From the NCBI GenBank assembly GCA_946187865.1, contig CAMHST010000018.1, positions 1 to 45,931 of the forward strand: DNA of 45,931 nucleotides, written 5' to 3'. The notes under the pieces were generated by a model. The model was not told where the DNA came from and made no database searches. It was given only the letters and a program-made list of their open reading frames with translations. This DNA comes from an uncultured Bacteroidales bacterium. GTDB taxonomy: Bacteria > Bacteroidota > Bacteroidia > Bacteroidales > UBA932. Positions 38,388-45,931 of the stretch are shown piece after piece. Within the stretch, counting starts at the first letter, position 1, and every line of letters begins with the position of its first letter. The position numbers and the translations under genes are program-made.

Positions 38388-41276
38388 ATGAAAAAATTCC
38401 TGTTTCTGGCCGTGGCGGTGCTCGCACTGGCATCCTGCGGCAAAAAGTACGAGACCGTGAAGGGAGACCCCCTGGAGACCAAGATGTACACCCTGGCCAA
38501 CGGGCTCAAGATTTACATGAGCGTAAACAAGGACGAACCCCGCATCCAGACCTACATCGCAGTACGCTCCGGCGGCAAGAACGACCCTGCCGACAACACC
38601 GGCCTGGCCCATTACCTGGAACACATGATGTTCAAGGGCACCGAGCAGTTCGGCACCCAGGACTATGCGGCGGAGAAGCCTATGCTGGCCCAGATCGACT
38701 CCCTGTTCGAGGTTTACCGCACCCTCACCGGCTCCGGAGAGCGCCTGGCCCTGTATCACCAGATAGACTCCATCAGCTACGAGGCTTCCAAGCTGGCCAT
38801 TCCCAACGAGTACGACAAGCTGATGTCCATCATCGGCTCCCGCGGCTCCAACGCCTACACCAGCAACGATGTCACTTGCTACGTGGAGGAGATCCCCTCC
38901 AACCAGCTGGAGAATTGGGCGCGCATCGAGGCCGACCGCTTCATGAACTGCGTCTTCCGCGGTTTCCACACTGAGCTGGAGGCCGTCTATGAAGAGAAGA
39001 ACATGGGCATGGCTTCCGGCAGCGAGAATGCCATGGAGGCCTTGGATTCCATGCTGTTCCAGGGGCACCCCTACGGCACGCAGACGGTTATCGGCACGCA
39101 GGACCACCTCAAGAATCCTTCGCTGGTGGCCATCCGCAAGCAGAAGGATACCTATTATGTGCCGAATAACGTGGCCATCTGCCTGTCCGGCGACTTCGAC
39201 CCGGACCAGGTGGTAGCCCTCGTAGAGAAATACTTCGGCTCCTGGAAGTCCAATCCCAACCTCCCCAAATGGGAAGTGGCTCCCGTCGCCGACATCACCA
39301 CGCCCAAGGTGGCCGAGGTCTGGGGCCCCGAGTCCGACTTCCTGATCATGGGCTGGCGCACCCCCGGCGCCCGTTCCACGGACAGTGACGCCGCCGAGAT
39401 CGTGAGCGCCGTGCTCAACAACGGCATGGCAGGCCTGGTGGATCTGGACGTCATCCAGGAACAGAAGGTCCTGGATCTCGGCGTCTTCCCCTACAGCCGC
39501 ACCGACTACGGCCTGTTCATGGTAGAGGCCTATCCCAAGCAGGGCCAGAGCCTGCAGGAAGTGCGTGACATTTTCCTGGCAGAGATGGCCAAACTCCGCG
39601 GCGGTGATTTCTCCGAGGAGCTGGTAGAGGCCGCCAAGGCCAACTGGAAGCTCCAGCAGATGCGCGCGCTCACCAGCAACCGCAGCCGCGCCGACCGCTT
39701 CGTGGATTCCTTCATCAACGGGACCACCTGGGCCTCCGAGGTAGGGAAGATGGACCGCGTCATGGCCATCACCAAGGCCGATGTAGTAGCCTGGGCGAAC
39801 AAGTACCTGGGAGAGAACAACTACGCCATCGTGTACAAGCACAACGGCAAAGACCCCGACGAGAAGAAGATCGAGGCCCCGCGCATCACCCCCATCGTCA
39901 CCAACCGCGACAAGCAGAGCGCCTTCCTGCAGGAGATCGCCGCCAGCGAGCCCGCTCCCATCGAGCCGGTATTCCCGGACTTCTCCAAGGACATGTCCGT
40001 GCTCAATTACAACGGGCTGGAGGTGCTTTACAAGCATAACGACAAGAACGACATCGCCCAGCTCAGCCTGCGCAGCGACTTGGGAACCGACAGTAACCCG
40101 TACCTGGGCTTGGCGCCCTCTTACCTGAACTATCTGGGCACGGATACCAAGAGCCAGGCCGACATCGCCACCGAGATGTATGGGCTGGCCTGCAGCTATT
40201 CCTTCCGCAGCGGGGCCAATTCCAGCCAGCTCAGCGTGAACGGCCTGGGAGAGAACATCGGCAAGGCCCTCGCCATTGTGGAAGACCTGCTGTCCAACGC
40301 CAAGGCAGACGAGACCGTCCTGTCCGAGCTCAAGGCCGACATGCTCCGCTCCCGCGCCGACGCCAAGATGAACCAGCGCGCCTGCAACAGCGCCCTCCAG
40401 GCCTATGTGATATACGGCCCGGACTATATCCGGCGTTCCACCCTGAGCAATCCCGACCTGAACGCCACTACGTCGGCCCAGCTGCTGGATGCCCTCCGCG
40501 GCCTCCTGGCCAAGGACCACAAGATTCTCTACTACGGCCCGGCCTCCGAGCAGGAACTGCTGGACATCCTGGCCGCCAGCCACCCCGTTGCCGGTCCGCT
40601 GGAGAAAGTGGCCAAGAGTTATCCCGTCAAGCAGCTCACCACGGACAAGCGGGTGGTGCTGGCCCCGTTCCAGGCCCGCCAGTTCAACTACATGCAGTAC
40701 TCCAACCGCGGCGAGCAGCTGGACCTGAGCCAGGATCCCGCCGTGAACCTGTTCAACGAGTACTACGGCGGCGGCATGAACGCCATCGTGTTCCAGGAGA
40801 TGCGTGAGTCCCGCGCCCTGGCCTACAGCGCCGGCGCCAACCTGAGCAGCCCCGCCTATCCCGGCGACTCCTACGGCTTCCGGGCAACCATCGCCTCCCA
40901 GAACGACAAGCTGGAGAAGGCGGTCCGCGGCTTTGACGAGATCATCGAAGACCTCCCTGTGGCCCCCGAGAACTTGGAGATCGCCAAGGCTTCCCTGCTG
41001 GGCCGCCTGCGCACCCAGCGCACCACCGGCGCCGCTGTCCTGCAGAGCTACCTCACCGCCCAGGAAATGGGCCTCAAGGAGCCGCGGGAGAAGCAGGTGT
41101 TCGAGAAAGTGGGCGCCCTGACCATGGAAGACCTTCTGGCCACGCACGCCAAGTGGGTCAAGGGCCGCACCTACTGGTACGCCATCCTGGGAGACCCCAC
41201 AGACCTGGACATGAACTTCCTCAAGACCCTGGGCCCTGTCCAGCAGGTGTCCATGGAGGAAATCTTCGGATATTAG
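38388..41276 (+). CDS. M16 family zinc metallopeptidase lipoprotein, tandem type
   Basis: A 962-residue protein of the insulinase/pitrilysin family with a lipoprotein signal ending in LASC (C17). The first half holds the inverted zinc motif HYLEH (H75, E78, H79) in GLAHYLEHMMFKGTEQFG and the downstream glutamate in ELEAVYEEKNMG. The second half (about 520-960) is the inactive partner domain (FNEYYGGGMNAIVFQEMRESRALAYSAGANL). Two M16 domains in one chain form a closed chamber for degrading peptides. The lipid anchor suggests the periplasm or outer membrane. I took ATG 38388, where the signal peptide begins; an in-frame TTG lies two codons earlier. The codon use is strongly GC-rich, as for a highly expressed gene. 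Confidence 0.95.
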   Translation: MKKFLFLAVAVLALASCGKKYETVKGDPLETKMYTLANGLKIYMSVNKDEPRIQTYIAVRSGGKNDPADNTGLAHYLEHMMFKGTEQFGTQDYAAEKPMLAQIDSLFEVYRTLTGSGERLALYHQIDSISYEASKLAIPNEYDKLMSIIGSRGSNAYTSNDVTCYVEEIPSNQLENWARIEADRFMNCVFRGFHTELEAVYEEKNMGMASGSENAMEALDSMLFQGHPYGTQTVIGTQDHLKNPSLVAIRKQKDTYYVPNNVAICLSGDFDPDQVVALVEKYFGSWKSNPNLPKWEVAPVADITTPKVAEVWGPESDFLIMGWRTPGARSTDSDAAEIVSAVLNNGMAGLVDLDVIQEQKVLDLGVFPYSRTDYGLFMVEAYPKQGQSLQEVRDIFLAEMAKLRGGDFSEELVEAAKANWKLQQMRALTSNRSRADRFVDSFINGTTWASEVGKMDRVMAITKADVVAWANKYLGENNYAIVYKHNGKDPDEKKIEAPRITPIVTNRDKQSAFLQEIAASEPAPIEPVFPDFSKDMSVLNYNGLEVLYKHNDKNDIAQLSLRSDLGTDSNPYLGLAPSYLNYLGTDTKSQADIATEMYGLACSYSFRSGANSSQLSVNGLGENIGKALAIVEDLLSNAKADETVLSELKADMLRSRADAKMNQRACNSALQAYVIYGPDYIRRSTLSNPDLNATTSAQLLDALRGLLAKDHKILYYGPASEQELLDILAASHPVAGPLEKVAKSYPVKQLTTDKRVVLAPFQARQFNYMQYSNRGEQLDLSQDPAVNLFNEYYGGGMNAIVFQEMRESRALAYSAGANLSSPAYPGDSYGFRATIASQNDKLEKAVRGFDEIIEDLPVAPENLEIAKASLLGRLRTQRTTGAAVLQSYLTAQEMGLKEPREKQVFEKVGALTMEDLLATHAKWVKGRTYWYAILGDPTDLDMNFLKTLGPVQQVSMEEIFGY

Positions 41277-41285
41277 TATGAATCA

Positions 41286-41318
41286 GGGCGGCTGCCGAAA
41301 TGCACAGCCGCCCTTTTC
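41286..41318 (+). terminator. Terminator of the M16 peptidase gene
   Basis: GGGCGGCTG (41286-41294) pairs with CAGCCGCCC (41305-41313), followed by TTTTCT. Confidence 0.85.
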
Positions 41319-41528
41319 TACCCAGCCTTTTGCTACGTCTGCATGTGAAACCCTTTCTCATGCAGACGTAAGCTTTCCCCTTTTCGATATCCTGGAGCAT
41401 GCTGGCCTTGAGACGGGCGTGCTTGCGGATGGCGATGGGGAGTATCAGCAGGGAAATTCCCTTTTTCAGCGGGTTGTGATAGTCCAGCAGTTTCACGGCA
41501 TCCTTCCCCTGCCGTGCCCCGGAGGAAT
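41319..41528. other. Intergenic stretch with a 12-bp hairpin
   Basis: Between the convergent M16 and M64 genes. TACGTCTGCATG (41334-41345) pairs perfectly with CATGCAGACGTA (41359-41370) around a 13-base loop, without a T run. On the minus strand a GTG at 41532 overlaps the M64 stop and opens about 100 codons (LLDYHNPLKKGISLLILPIAI start), running through the hairpin and the M16 terminator; I see no family match and do not call it a gene. Confidence 0.5.
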
Positions 41529-42980
41529 TCACTCTCCGCAGTAGTAGTCGATCATCCGCACCAGGGCACGGGTGCAGACGGGGCAGAACTCTTCACATTC
41601 GTTGATTTTCATCCGGCATTCCTGCACGGGCCTGTAAACGCCCTTCGCCTGATAGCCGGCTCCCTCATACACGCCTACACGGTGATTCAGAAGCGCTTTT
41701 TCGTCTGCGCTGAGCGTGTCCCAGATCTTGCGCACGTCCTGTTTCTCCAGTTCGTCCGTCGGTGTGGGAACGGGTGTGCCGGGCGGCAGCATGTCCTGCC
41801 ATTTGGATGCGAAATCCTTCAGGGTGGTCAGGTTGGGCTCCCATGGCTCCGTGTCGGCGGGGTAGGGTGTTTCGGCCTGTTCTCCGTAAAAATACTCGTC
41901 TCCCAGGCCGCCGAAGGCATGGCCGAATTCGTGCACCAGCACCTGCGGGAAGGTGGGATGGTCGCTGCCCATGATGGTGACGCTGTTATAGATGCCGCCA
42001 CCGCCGTACACGGGCGTATTCACCAGTACGATGATGTGTTCGAAGGGGACGGTCCCCACGGCATCCCAGACCTTTTGCAGGGCCGATGTGGTTAGGTAGC
42101 GCTCGCTGTAAAAAGTGTCGAAGTGGCTGTCCGTGAGGGTGTTGTTCCATTTGCCCAGGTGGGGGATGCTGGGCCCGTCGGCCTGCGAGGGGGCGAATAC
42201 CGCCCGGATGGAAAAGGCGTCGGAGCGGGAGGCGAAGGGTTCATGGCCCAGGAGGGCGTCGCGGGCGCGGGCTGCGTCGGCAAAGAACTTCTCTTCCTGC
42301 GCGGCGGTGTATCCCTCGGAAAGGATCACGATATCGATGGTCTTTTCCACCGGACCGCCTTCCTTGAGCGTATGCCGATGATGGAGATTGTCCTGCACTT
42401 GCCGAATGAGGATATCCTGCGGCACGACGCGGTGTTCCAGACGTGCGGTCACTTTTGCGTGGGCGTCGCTCAGCAGCACCTCGATATCTACCGTATCCCG
42501 GGGGAAAGGCACCTGCAGGCAGTTCTCGAAGGCTTTCTGCACGTGTCTGGCCTCTTCATAGCCCTGCCATTCCTGGAAAAGGGTGGAGAAACTGTTTTCG
42601 TAGAGCACGGCGCCTGAGGCCGGATCTTTCACCCGGACCAGGCCGTTCCCCCGCAGCAGCGCCCGGGAAAGGTTGTGCCTGCGTCCTGCCCAGACGCCGG
42701 TCCTGGACATCCCCTGCAGATAAATGGCCTGGTGGCCGGCATCTCCGCAGAAAACATAGTCCAGCCGCAGCGTGGCACCCGTAAAGTGCCGGGAGAACAG
42801 CACCTCCGCCTCTTGCTGCGGCGCTTCTGCCTCCGACTGCGTTGCTTCTGCCGCGGAGGGTCGTTTCTCCGCCATCGGCCGCGGCGCTACCGCTACTGAG
42901 GGGCGCGTTTCCGTCTGCTGTTTGCCACCTGCTAACACTGTGACCGACAGAGCGGCAAAAAGGAGTATCATTTTTTTCAT
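41529..42980 (-). CDS. M64 family metallopeptidase (IgA peptidase type)
   Basis: A 483-residue secreted protein. A signal peptide (MKKMILLFAALSVTVLAGG) is followed by a low-complexity linker rich in A, E and Q (about 25-60), an N-terminal beta domain (about 60-200), and the catalytic domain with DIVILSEGYTAAQEEKFFAD, VYGGGGIYNSVTIM, VHEFGHAFGGLGDEYFY near residue 348 (HEFGH zinc motif with the downstream third ligand) and PNLTTL. This is the M64 pattern described for the Clostridium IgA protease and common in gut Bacteroidota; cleavage of IgA here is not shown. Late cysteines (CPVCTR) may bind metal or form a disulfide. A -7-like TACTTTTA lies three bases before the start. Confidence 0.93.
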   Translation of the reverse strand: MKKMILLFAALSVTVLAGGKQQTETRPSVAVAPRPMAEKRPSAAEATQSEAEAPQQEAEVLFSRHFTGATLRLDYVFCGDAGHQAIYLQGMSRTGVWAGRRHNLSRALLRGNGLVRVKDPASGAVLYENSFSTLFQEWQGYEEARHVQKAFENCLQVPFPRDTVDIEVLLSDAHAKVTARLEHRVVPQDILIRQVQDNLHHRHTLKEGGPVEKTIDIVILSEGYTAAQEEKFFADAARARDALLGHEPFASRSDAFSIRAVFAPSQADGPSIPHLGKWNNTLTDSHFDTFYSERYLTTSALQKVWDAVGTVPFEHIIVLVNTPVYGGGGIYNSVTIMGSDHPTFPQVLVHEFGHAFGGLGDEYFYGEQAETPYPADTEPWEPNLTTLKDFASKWQDMLPPGTPVPTPTDELEKQDVRKIWDTLSADEKALLNHRVGVYEGAGYQAKGVYRPVQECRMKINECEEFCPVCTRALVRMIDYYCGE

Positions 42981-42983
42981 GTG

Positions 42984-42991
42984 TAAAAGTA
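42984..42991 (-). promoter_or_regulatory. -7-like element abutting the M64 peptidase start
   Basis: Minus strand TACTTTTA (one mismatch to TAnnTTTG) ends three bases before the ATG at 42980. A weak TTTA lies 21 bases upstream (43013-43016). Confidence 0.35.
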
Positions 42992-43012
42992 CATAAAATA
43001 TGTCGAAGTCAC

Positions 43013-43188
43013 TAAAGAATAAACGATTTTCTGTATTGCCTTATTGGCTCCGTGAACGCAAGTCCTTGAACAGTAGCAGTTTGTGCGATCTGGGCGTTAG
43101 AGTATCCGTCCCGGCAGCAGCGGATAATCTCGATCTCCCGTGACAGGCGCTCGGCTTCCACGGCGTGTTCCCAGGCCTGGGCGCTTGC
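43013..43188 (-). pseudogene. Possible 3' remnant of an Rpn-type nuclease/transposase gene
   Basis: In the frame that continues past the stop of the outer-membrane protein gene, about 55 sense codons follow: AWEHAVEAERLSREIEIIRC, then CRDGYSNAQIAQ, ending near 43013. A charged helix followed by xGxSxxxIAxxT is how many Rpn (PD-(D/E)XK) transposase-like proteins end. No start codon or catalytic domain is present. It may be only chance; the resemblance rests on a short stretch. Confidence 0.25.
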
Positions 43189-43191
43189 CGA

Positions 43192-43857
43192 TCAGAACAG
43201 ATAGCTGATTCCGCCGGTGATGGAGAACAGATTCCTGCAGGGGTTGCCCTGGTCGTCGAAGAAGCTTCGGGTGAGAGTGCGGTGATAGGTGGGCGACACG
43301 TTCAGGCCGATCCGCCCGATGGGGATGGTCAGGACAAGACCTGCATCCAGGGTGAGCAGGAACCGGTTCCCTCCCAGGTAGGCCGGTGTAAGGCCCACGA
43401 AATACTCTGTCCGGCGGAAGAGCGCCGTCAGGAAGTTCAGGAGTACGGAGCCGCCTACCCCGTCCAGGCTGCCCCAATAAATACCGGACCAGGCCGCATC
43501 GTAGATGGACCGCTCGGCCGCGTAGATCAGGCTTTCCTGCATGGACATTGTGCCGGGCCTGTAAACCAGTGCCGCCGGCAGGCCGATGAGGCTGCCGTAT
43601 CCCGGCAGGTCGGGAGAGAACTGGGCGCCCACGCGGTAGGCCAGATGCTGCCAGAACATGGCGGTATAGTGGCCTTCCACCAGGGAGGCATCCCATTTGC
43701 CGCCCTCCATCATGAACAGGCGGCCGTATCCCAGCCGGACGTCCCGGAAGGAATAATCCGGGTTGAACCGGACCCTTTCCATCTCCTGGCTCCTCCCCGC
43801 AAGGGCGCCGCCCAGGAGAAGAAGCAGGGTCAAAGCAAGCTTGTTTCTCAGTTTCAT
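43192..43857 (-). CDS. Outer-membrane beta-barrel-like protein
   Basis: A 221-residue protein with a signal peptide (MKLRNKLALTLLLLLGGALA, cleavage near GRS), followed by alternating beta-strand-like segments (YSFRDVRLGYGRLFMMEGG, FVGLTPAYLGGNRFLLTLDAGLVLTIP) and ending in GGISYLF. A C-terminal phenylalanine is typical of proteins inserted by the BAM machine. I do not recognise a specific family; it resembles small membrane-anchored barrels of Bacteroidota. Its promoter (43862-43893) is nearly ideal and its -7 element ends four bases before the ATG, so the mRNA would be leaderless. Confidence 0.8.
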   Translation of the reverse strand: MKLRNKLALTLLLLLGGALAGRSQEMERVRFNPDYSFRDVRLGYGRLFMMEGGKWDASLVEGHYTAMFWQHLAYRVGAQFSPDLPGYGSLIGLPAALVYRPGTMSMQESLIYAAERSIYDAAWSGIYWGSLDGVGGSVLLNFLTALFRRTEYFVGLTPAYLGGNRFLLTLDAGLVLTIPIGRIGLNVSPTYHRTLTRSFFDDQGNPCRNLFSITGGISYLF

Positions 43858-43861
43858 GCTG

Positions 43862-43893
43862 CAAATGTAACCGAAAAAACGAACAAGTTCAAA
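43862..43893 (-). promoter_or_regulatory. Promoter of the outer-membrane protein gene, abutting its start
   Basis: Minus strand: TTTG (43890-43893), a 20-bp spacer and TACATTTG (43862-43869), then CAGC and ATG (43857). Confidence 0.75.
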
Positions 43894-43945
43894 CATTCGT
43901 CCGTAAAAAGCGGCTTTGCCGGAGAGCGGGTTTGCCACAGAGGCT

Positions 43946-43977
43946 CTTGCCAAATTCGGAGATAATCCATATCTTTG
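43946..43977 (+). promoter_or_regulatory. Promoter of the NAD(P)HX dehydratase gene
   Basis: CTTG at 43946-43949, a 20-bp spacer and TATCTTTG at 43970-43977. The ATG is 81 bases downstream, leaving room for a structured leader. Confidence 0.75.
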
Positions 43978-43993
43978 CACCAAGTCAGAGAAG

Positions 43994-44042
43994 CGGGACA
44001 AGAGAACCAGATAGTGTTGGTGACTGTCCCGTTTCGTTTTTT
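43994..44042 (+). promoter_or_regulatory. Hairpin with T run in the leader of the NAD(P)HX dehydratase gene (attenuator or sRNA end)
   Basis: CGGGACA (43994-44000) pairs with TGTCCCG (44025-44031), followed by TTTCGTTTTTT, before the start at 44059. A second possible pairing, CACCAA (43978-43983) with TTGGTG (44017-44022), interleaves with it. Confidence 0.55.
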
Positions 44043-44058
44043 CCAGAGGCCCCGGTCT

Positions 44059-44910
44059 ATGATAGCGATTACCCCCGAATACCTCCGTCCCCGCCTTCTT
44101 GGGCGCAGGAACGACTCCCACAAGCATGATTACGGCAGGCTCCTCATAGTGGCCGGCTGCGAGACCATGCCCGGCGCCGCGCTGCTCTCCACGGGAGCGG
44201 CCCTCCGCTCCGGCTGCGGCCTGGTCATGCTCCATTCCACCCCGCGCACCTTGTTCGCCGCGTCGGCCAACTATCCCTCCGCCATGCTCTCCGAAGACCC
44301 GGGCACCCACTTCAGCACCGTCCCCGAGCGGCTGGAGCGCTACAGCGCCCTTGCCGTGGGCCCCGGTCTGGGCTGGTCTCCGGGCACCATGAACGCCCTG
44401 ATGGACCTGCTCAGCGAAGCCTGCGCGCTGCGTATTCCCGCGGTGCTGGATGCCGACGCCCTGAACATCCTCTCGGTCATGGCCGACTGGACGGAACTTA
44501 TCCCGCCGGGCTCCGTCCTCACCCCGCACAAGGGAGAGCTCAAGCGCCTGCTCCCGGCGCGGGACGACACCGAGCGGGAAATCCTTGCCTGGGAACTGTG
44601 CGCGGAAACAGGCTGCCATATTGTGATGAAAGGCTACCACTCCCGCGTTTTCTGTCCCGGCGGCGAGTGCCTGACCAACACCACCGGTAACCCCGGAATG
44701 GCCAAGGGAGGCAGCGGAGACGTCCTTACCGGGCTCATCGGCGGCCTGCTGGCAAGGGGGTACGGTGCAGCCGATGCCGCCGCCTTGGGCGTGTGGCTCC
44801 ATGGCTTCGCCGGCGACGTCCTGTCCCGGGAAAGGACCGCCGAGGCCTACGACAGCCAGGCGCTCATCGGGAAACTGGAAAGCGGGTTTTACTCGCTGTA
44901 CAACGGATAA
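44059..44910 (+). CDS. nnrD: ADP/ATP-dependent NAD(P)H-hydrate dehydratase
   Basis: A 283-residue ribokinase-like protein matching the C-terminal domain of YjeF. It repairs hydrated NADH/NADPH using a nucleotide triphosphate or ADP. Seen are KHDYGRLLIVAGCETMPGAALLSTGAALRSGCGLV, AVGPGLG, VLDADALN, LTPHKGELKRL and the nucleotide-site NTTGNPGMAKGGSGDVLTGLIGG with catalytic aspartate. The epimerase half (NnrE), which in most bacteria is fused at the N-terminus, is absent here and must be elsewhere or lacking. I chose ATG 44059, just before the family's opening helix; upstream in-frame codons belong to the leader hairpin. Confidence 0.93.
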   Translation: MIAITPEYLRPRLLGRRNDSHKHDYGRLLIVAGCETMPGAALLSTGAALRSGCGLVMLHSTPRTLFAASANYPSAMLSEDPGTHFSTVPERLERYSALAVGPGLGWSPGTMNALMDLLSEACALRIPAVLDADALNILSVMADWTELIPPGSVLTPHKGELKRLLPARDDTEREILAWELCAETGCHIVMKGYHSRVFCPGGECLTNTTGNPGMAKGGSGDVLTGLIGGLLARGYGAADAAALGVWLHGFAGDVLSRERTAEAYDSQALIGKLESGFYSLYNG

Positions 44911-44913
44911 AAA

Positions 44914-44943
44914 AAGAAGGACGCCTGCGCGGGCGTCCTTCTT
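44914..44943. terminator. Bidirectional terminator
   Basis: AAGAAGGACGCC pairs with GGCGTCCTTCTT across a 6-base loop (44914-44943). On the minus strand the stem is followed by a long T run, so it ends both the dehydratase gene and the opposing regulator operon. Confidence 0.85.
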
Positions 44944-44947
44944 CAGT

Positions 44948-45160
44948 TTAATGGTCTTCGGGCCGATATTCCAGTATATCGCCCGGCTGGCAGTCCAGGG
45001 CGCGGCAAATGCCTTCCAGGGTGGTCAGCCGGACGGCTTTGGCCTTGCCGCATTTGAGAATGGAAAGGTTGGCGGGAGTGATGCCGACTTTCTCGGCCAG
45101 CTCGCCGGAAGACATTTTCCGGCGGGCCAGCATGACATCGATATTAATGATGATCGGCAT
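44948..45160 (-). CDS. XRE/Cro-type helix-turn-helix regulator, YozG-like
   Basis: A 70-residue protein that is one HTH domain: MLARRKMSSGELAEKVGIT for the first two helices, NLSILKCGKAKAVRLTTLEGICRALDCQPGDILEY for the recognition helix and the rest. It matches the short YozG/HTH_26 type regulators. Its start is six bases after the stop of the flotillin gene, so it is co-transcribed with it and may control it. The target is unknown. Confidence 0.88.
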   Translation of the reverse strand: MPIIINIDVMLARRKMSSGELAEKVGITPANLSILKCGKAKAVRLTTLEGICRALDCQPGDILEYRPEDH

Positions 45161-45166
45161 ACGCAG

Positions 45167-45931
45167 TTACTTAGTCTCCTCTGCCGGGGTCTGCTCCTCG
45201 GGCTTTTCCTTTCCCTTCAGATAAGAAGGCAGCTCCATGCCGGCCATCTTGAACAGTTCGTCCAGCGGGGGGACGCTCTTCATCATGCCGGAGATGAAGT
45301 TGGAAGTGGCGGTTTTGCCGTCGGTGCCGTTGCCGGTATCCCATACGGTGACCTTGTCGATATTGATGCCCTTCACGGCCTCTACCTGGGTCTTCACCAG
45401 CTCCGGCAGTTTGTCGGCGATCATCATCAGCACGGCCTTCTGGGCATCGCCTTCCGCGGCGCCTACCAGGTTCTTGAAACCGTCGGCCTGCTTGGTGAGG
45501 ATTTCCAGCATACCCTTTGCCTGGGCGTCCATCTTGGCGAAGATGGCGTCGGCCTCACCCTTGGCCTTGCGGCGGATCTGCTCTGCCTCGGCCTCTGCCT
45601 CGATGATCTTTTTCTGCTTGTCGATTTCCGCAGCCACCACGATGTTGGCCTTTTGGGTGGCCTCTTCACGGGCGGCACGGGCCAGCTCGGCGTCGCGCTC
45701 GCTCTGGTAGGCCTCTTCCAGGGCCTTGGCGGCCTGCACCTTTTCTGCGGCGACGGCCAGGCGGTCTGCCTCTGCCGTCTTCTGGCGGCGGAGGGCGTCG
45801 GAATTGGCGATCTCGATGCGGGCGGTGTTCTCACCCTTCACGGCGTCGGCGTCTGCGGCAGCCACGTTCACACGCGTGTCCTTGTCGGCCATGGCCTTTC
45901 CGGTTTCACCGTAGCGGTTCTGCTCGGCCAC
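45167..45931 (-). CDS. Flotillin-like SPFH-family protein, 5' part outside the window
   Basis: The 254 visible residues are the C-terminal part of a flotillin. The long coiled coil is rich in A, E and K (ARIEIANSDALRRQKTAEADRLAVAAEK, EAEAEAEQIRRKAKGEADAIF), followed by the flotillin end MLEILTKQADGFKNLVGAA, MMIADKLPELVKTQVEAVKGI and IDKVTVWDTG. The membrane anchor and SPFH domain lie beyond the edge. Flotillins form scaffolds in membrane microdomains. The tail (KGKEKPEEQTPAEETK) is charged and disordered. The HTH gene follows after six bases. Confidence 0.93.
   Translation of the reverse strand: MAEQNRYGETGKAMADKDTRVNVAAADADAVKGENTARIEIANSDALRRQKTAEADRLAVAAEKVQAAKALEEAYQSERDAELARAAREEATQKANIVVAAEIDKQKKIIEAEAEAEQIRRKAKGEADAIFAKMDAQAKGMLEILTKQADGFKNLVGAAEGDAQKAVLMMIADKLPELVKTQVEAVKGINIDKVTVWDTGNGTDGKTATSNFISGMMKSVPPLDELFKMAGMELPSYLKGKEKPEEQTPAEETK

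Noticed and set aside
38373..41147. A 924-codon open frame on the minus strand across the M16 peptidase gene
   Set aside because: It is the antisense shadow of a gene with complete catalytic motifs and biased codon use; its predicted protein has an unnatural G, V, H-rich composition.
41221..41532. 103-codon minus-strand frame after the M64 gene
   Set aside because: It starts with GTG overlapping the stop codon, but runs through a hairpin and the terminator of the M16 gene, has no recognisable domain and an odd composition at its end.

Overview
The window reads as a chromosome segment of a moderately high-GC member of the Bacteroidota, most likely an uncultured gut Bacteroidales lineage. The signs are many promoters of the phylum's special type (TTTG, about 20 bp, TAnnTTTG), a SusC-type TonB plug domain, a Bacteroidota-type long urocanate hydratase, a GH67 alpha-glucuronidase, a BspA-like remnant and the rbfA/tyrS/LolC-type neighbourhood. 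The exact genus is inference. No phage, plasmid, CRISPR array or complete insertion sequence is visible.

Layout. 1-2.3 kb: 3' part of a tRNA-Pro, a 5'-truncated flavodoxin-like gene and three membrane protein genes. 2.3-4.6 kb: small redox and housekeeping genes (Nim-like PPOX protein, YbjQ, flavin reductase, GreA/B). 4.6-7.2 kb: amino-acid ABC importer made of two fused proteins with unusual domain layouts. 7.2-14.1 kb: standalone TonB-plug lipoprotein, then the tightly coupled histidine-degradation operon ftcD-hutU-hutH-hutI with a 16-bp palindrome before its first gene. 14.2-17.1 kb: HNH nuclease gene running into grpE-dnaJ, then rplS and tRNA-Arg. 17.2-22.3 kb: D-aminoacylase, rpmE2, a DUF1343/NamZ-like protein, glmM, a DUF486 protein and tRNA-Glu. 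22.3-25.6 kb: xylan side-chain pair (SGNH esterase, GH67). 25.6-30.3 kb: tyrS-rbfA-LolC-type permease followed by a FecCD/FecE importer, both of whose genes carry repeat-like DNA inside the reading frame. 30.5-33.2 kb: anaerobic ribonucleotide reductase nrdD-nrdG. 33.2-36.6 kb: gene remnant, tocopherol-cyclase-like protein, a 52-bp tandem repeat, two oxidoreductases and two tRNA-Lys genes. 36.6-45.9 kb: manC, an EF-hand DUF937-like protein, M16 and M64 peptidases, an outer-membrane protein, NAD(P)HX dehydratase, an XRE regulator and a truncated flotillin at the edge.

How the genes fit together. The hut operon plus FtcD gives a complete route from histidine to glutamate with one-carbon units passed to tetrahydrofolate; the amino-acid importer next to it could feed it, but this is not shown. 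AguA and the SGNH esterase would remove glucuronic acid and acetyl groups from xylan fragments. nrdDG and the Nim-like protein fit an anaerobe.

The most interesting items are: an amino-acid transporter whose substrate-binding half appears circularly permuted; an ABC ATPase with a histidine-kinase-like C-terminal domain; a 125-bp foldback element translated in frame inside a FecE-type ATPase; a 52-bp repeat family found both as an intergenic tandem array and, apparently, inside the neighbouring permease gene; and several genes whose -7 promoter element ends 3-4 bases before the start codon, which suggests leaderless mRNAs.
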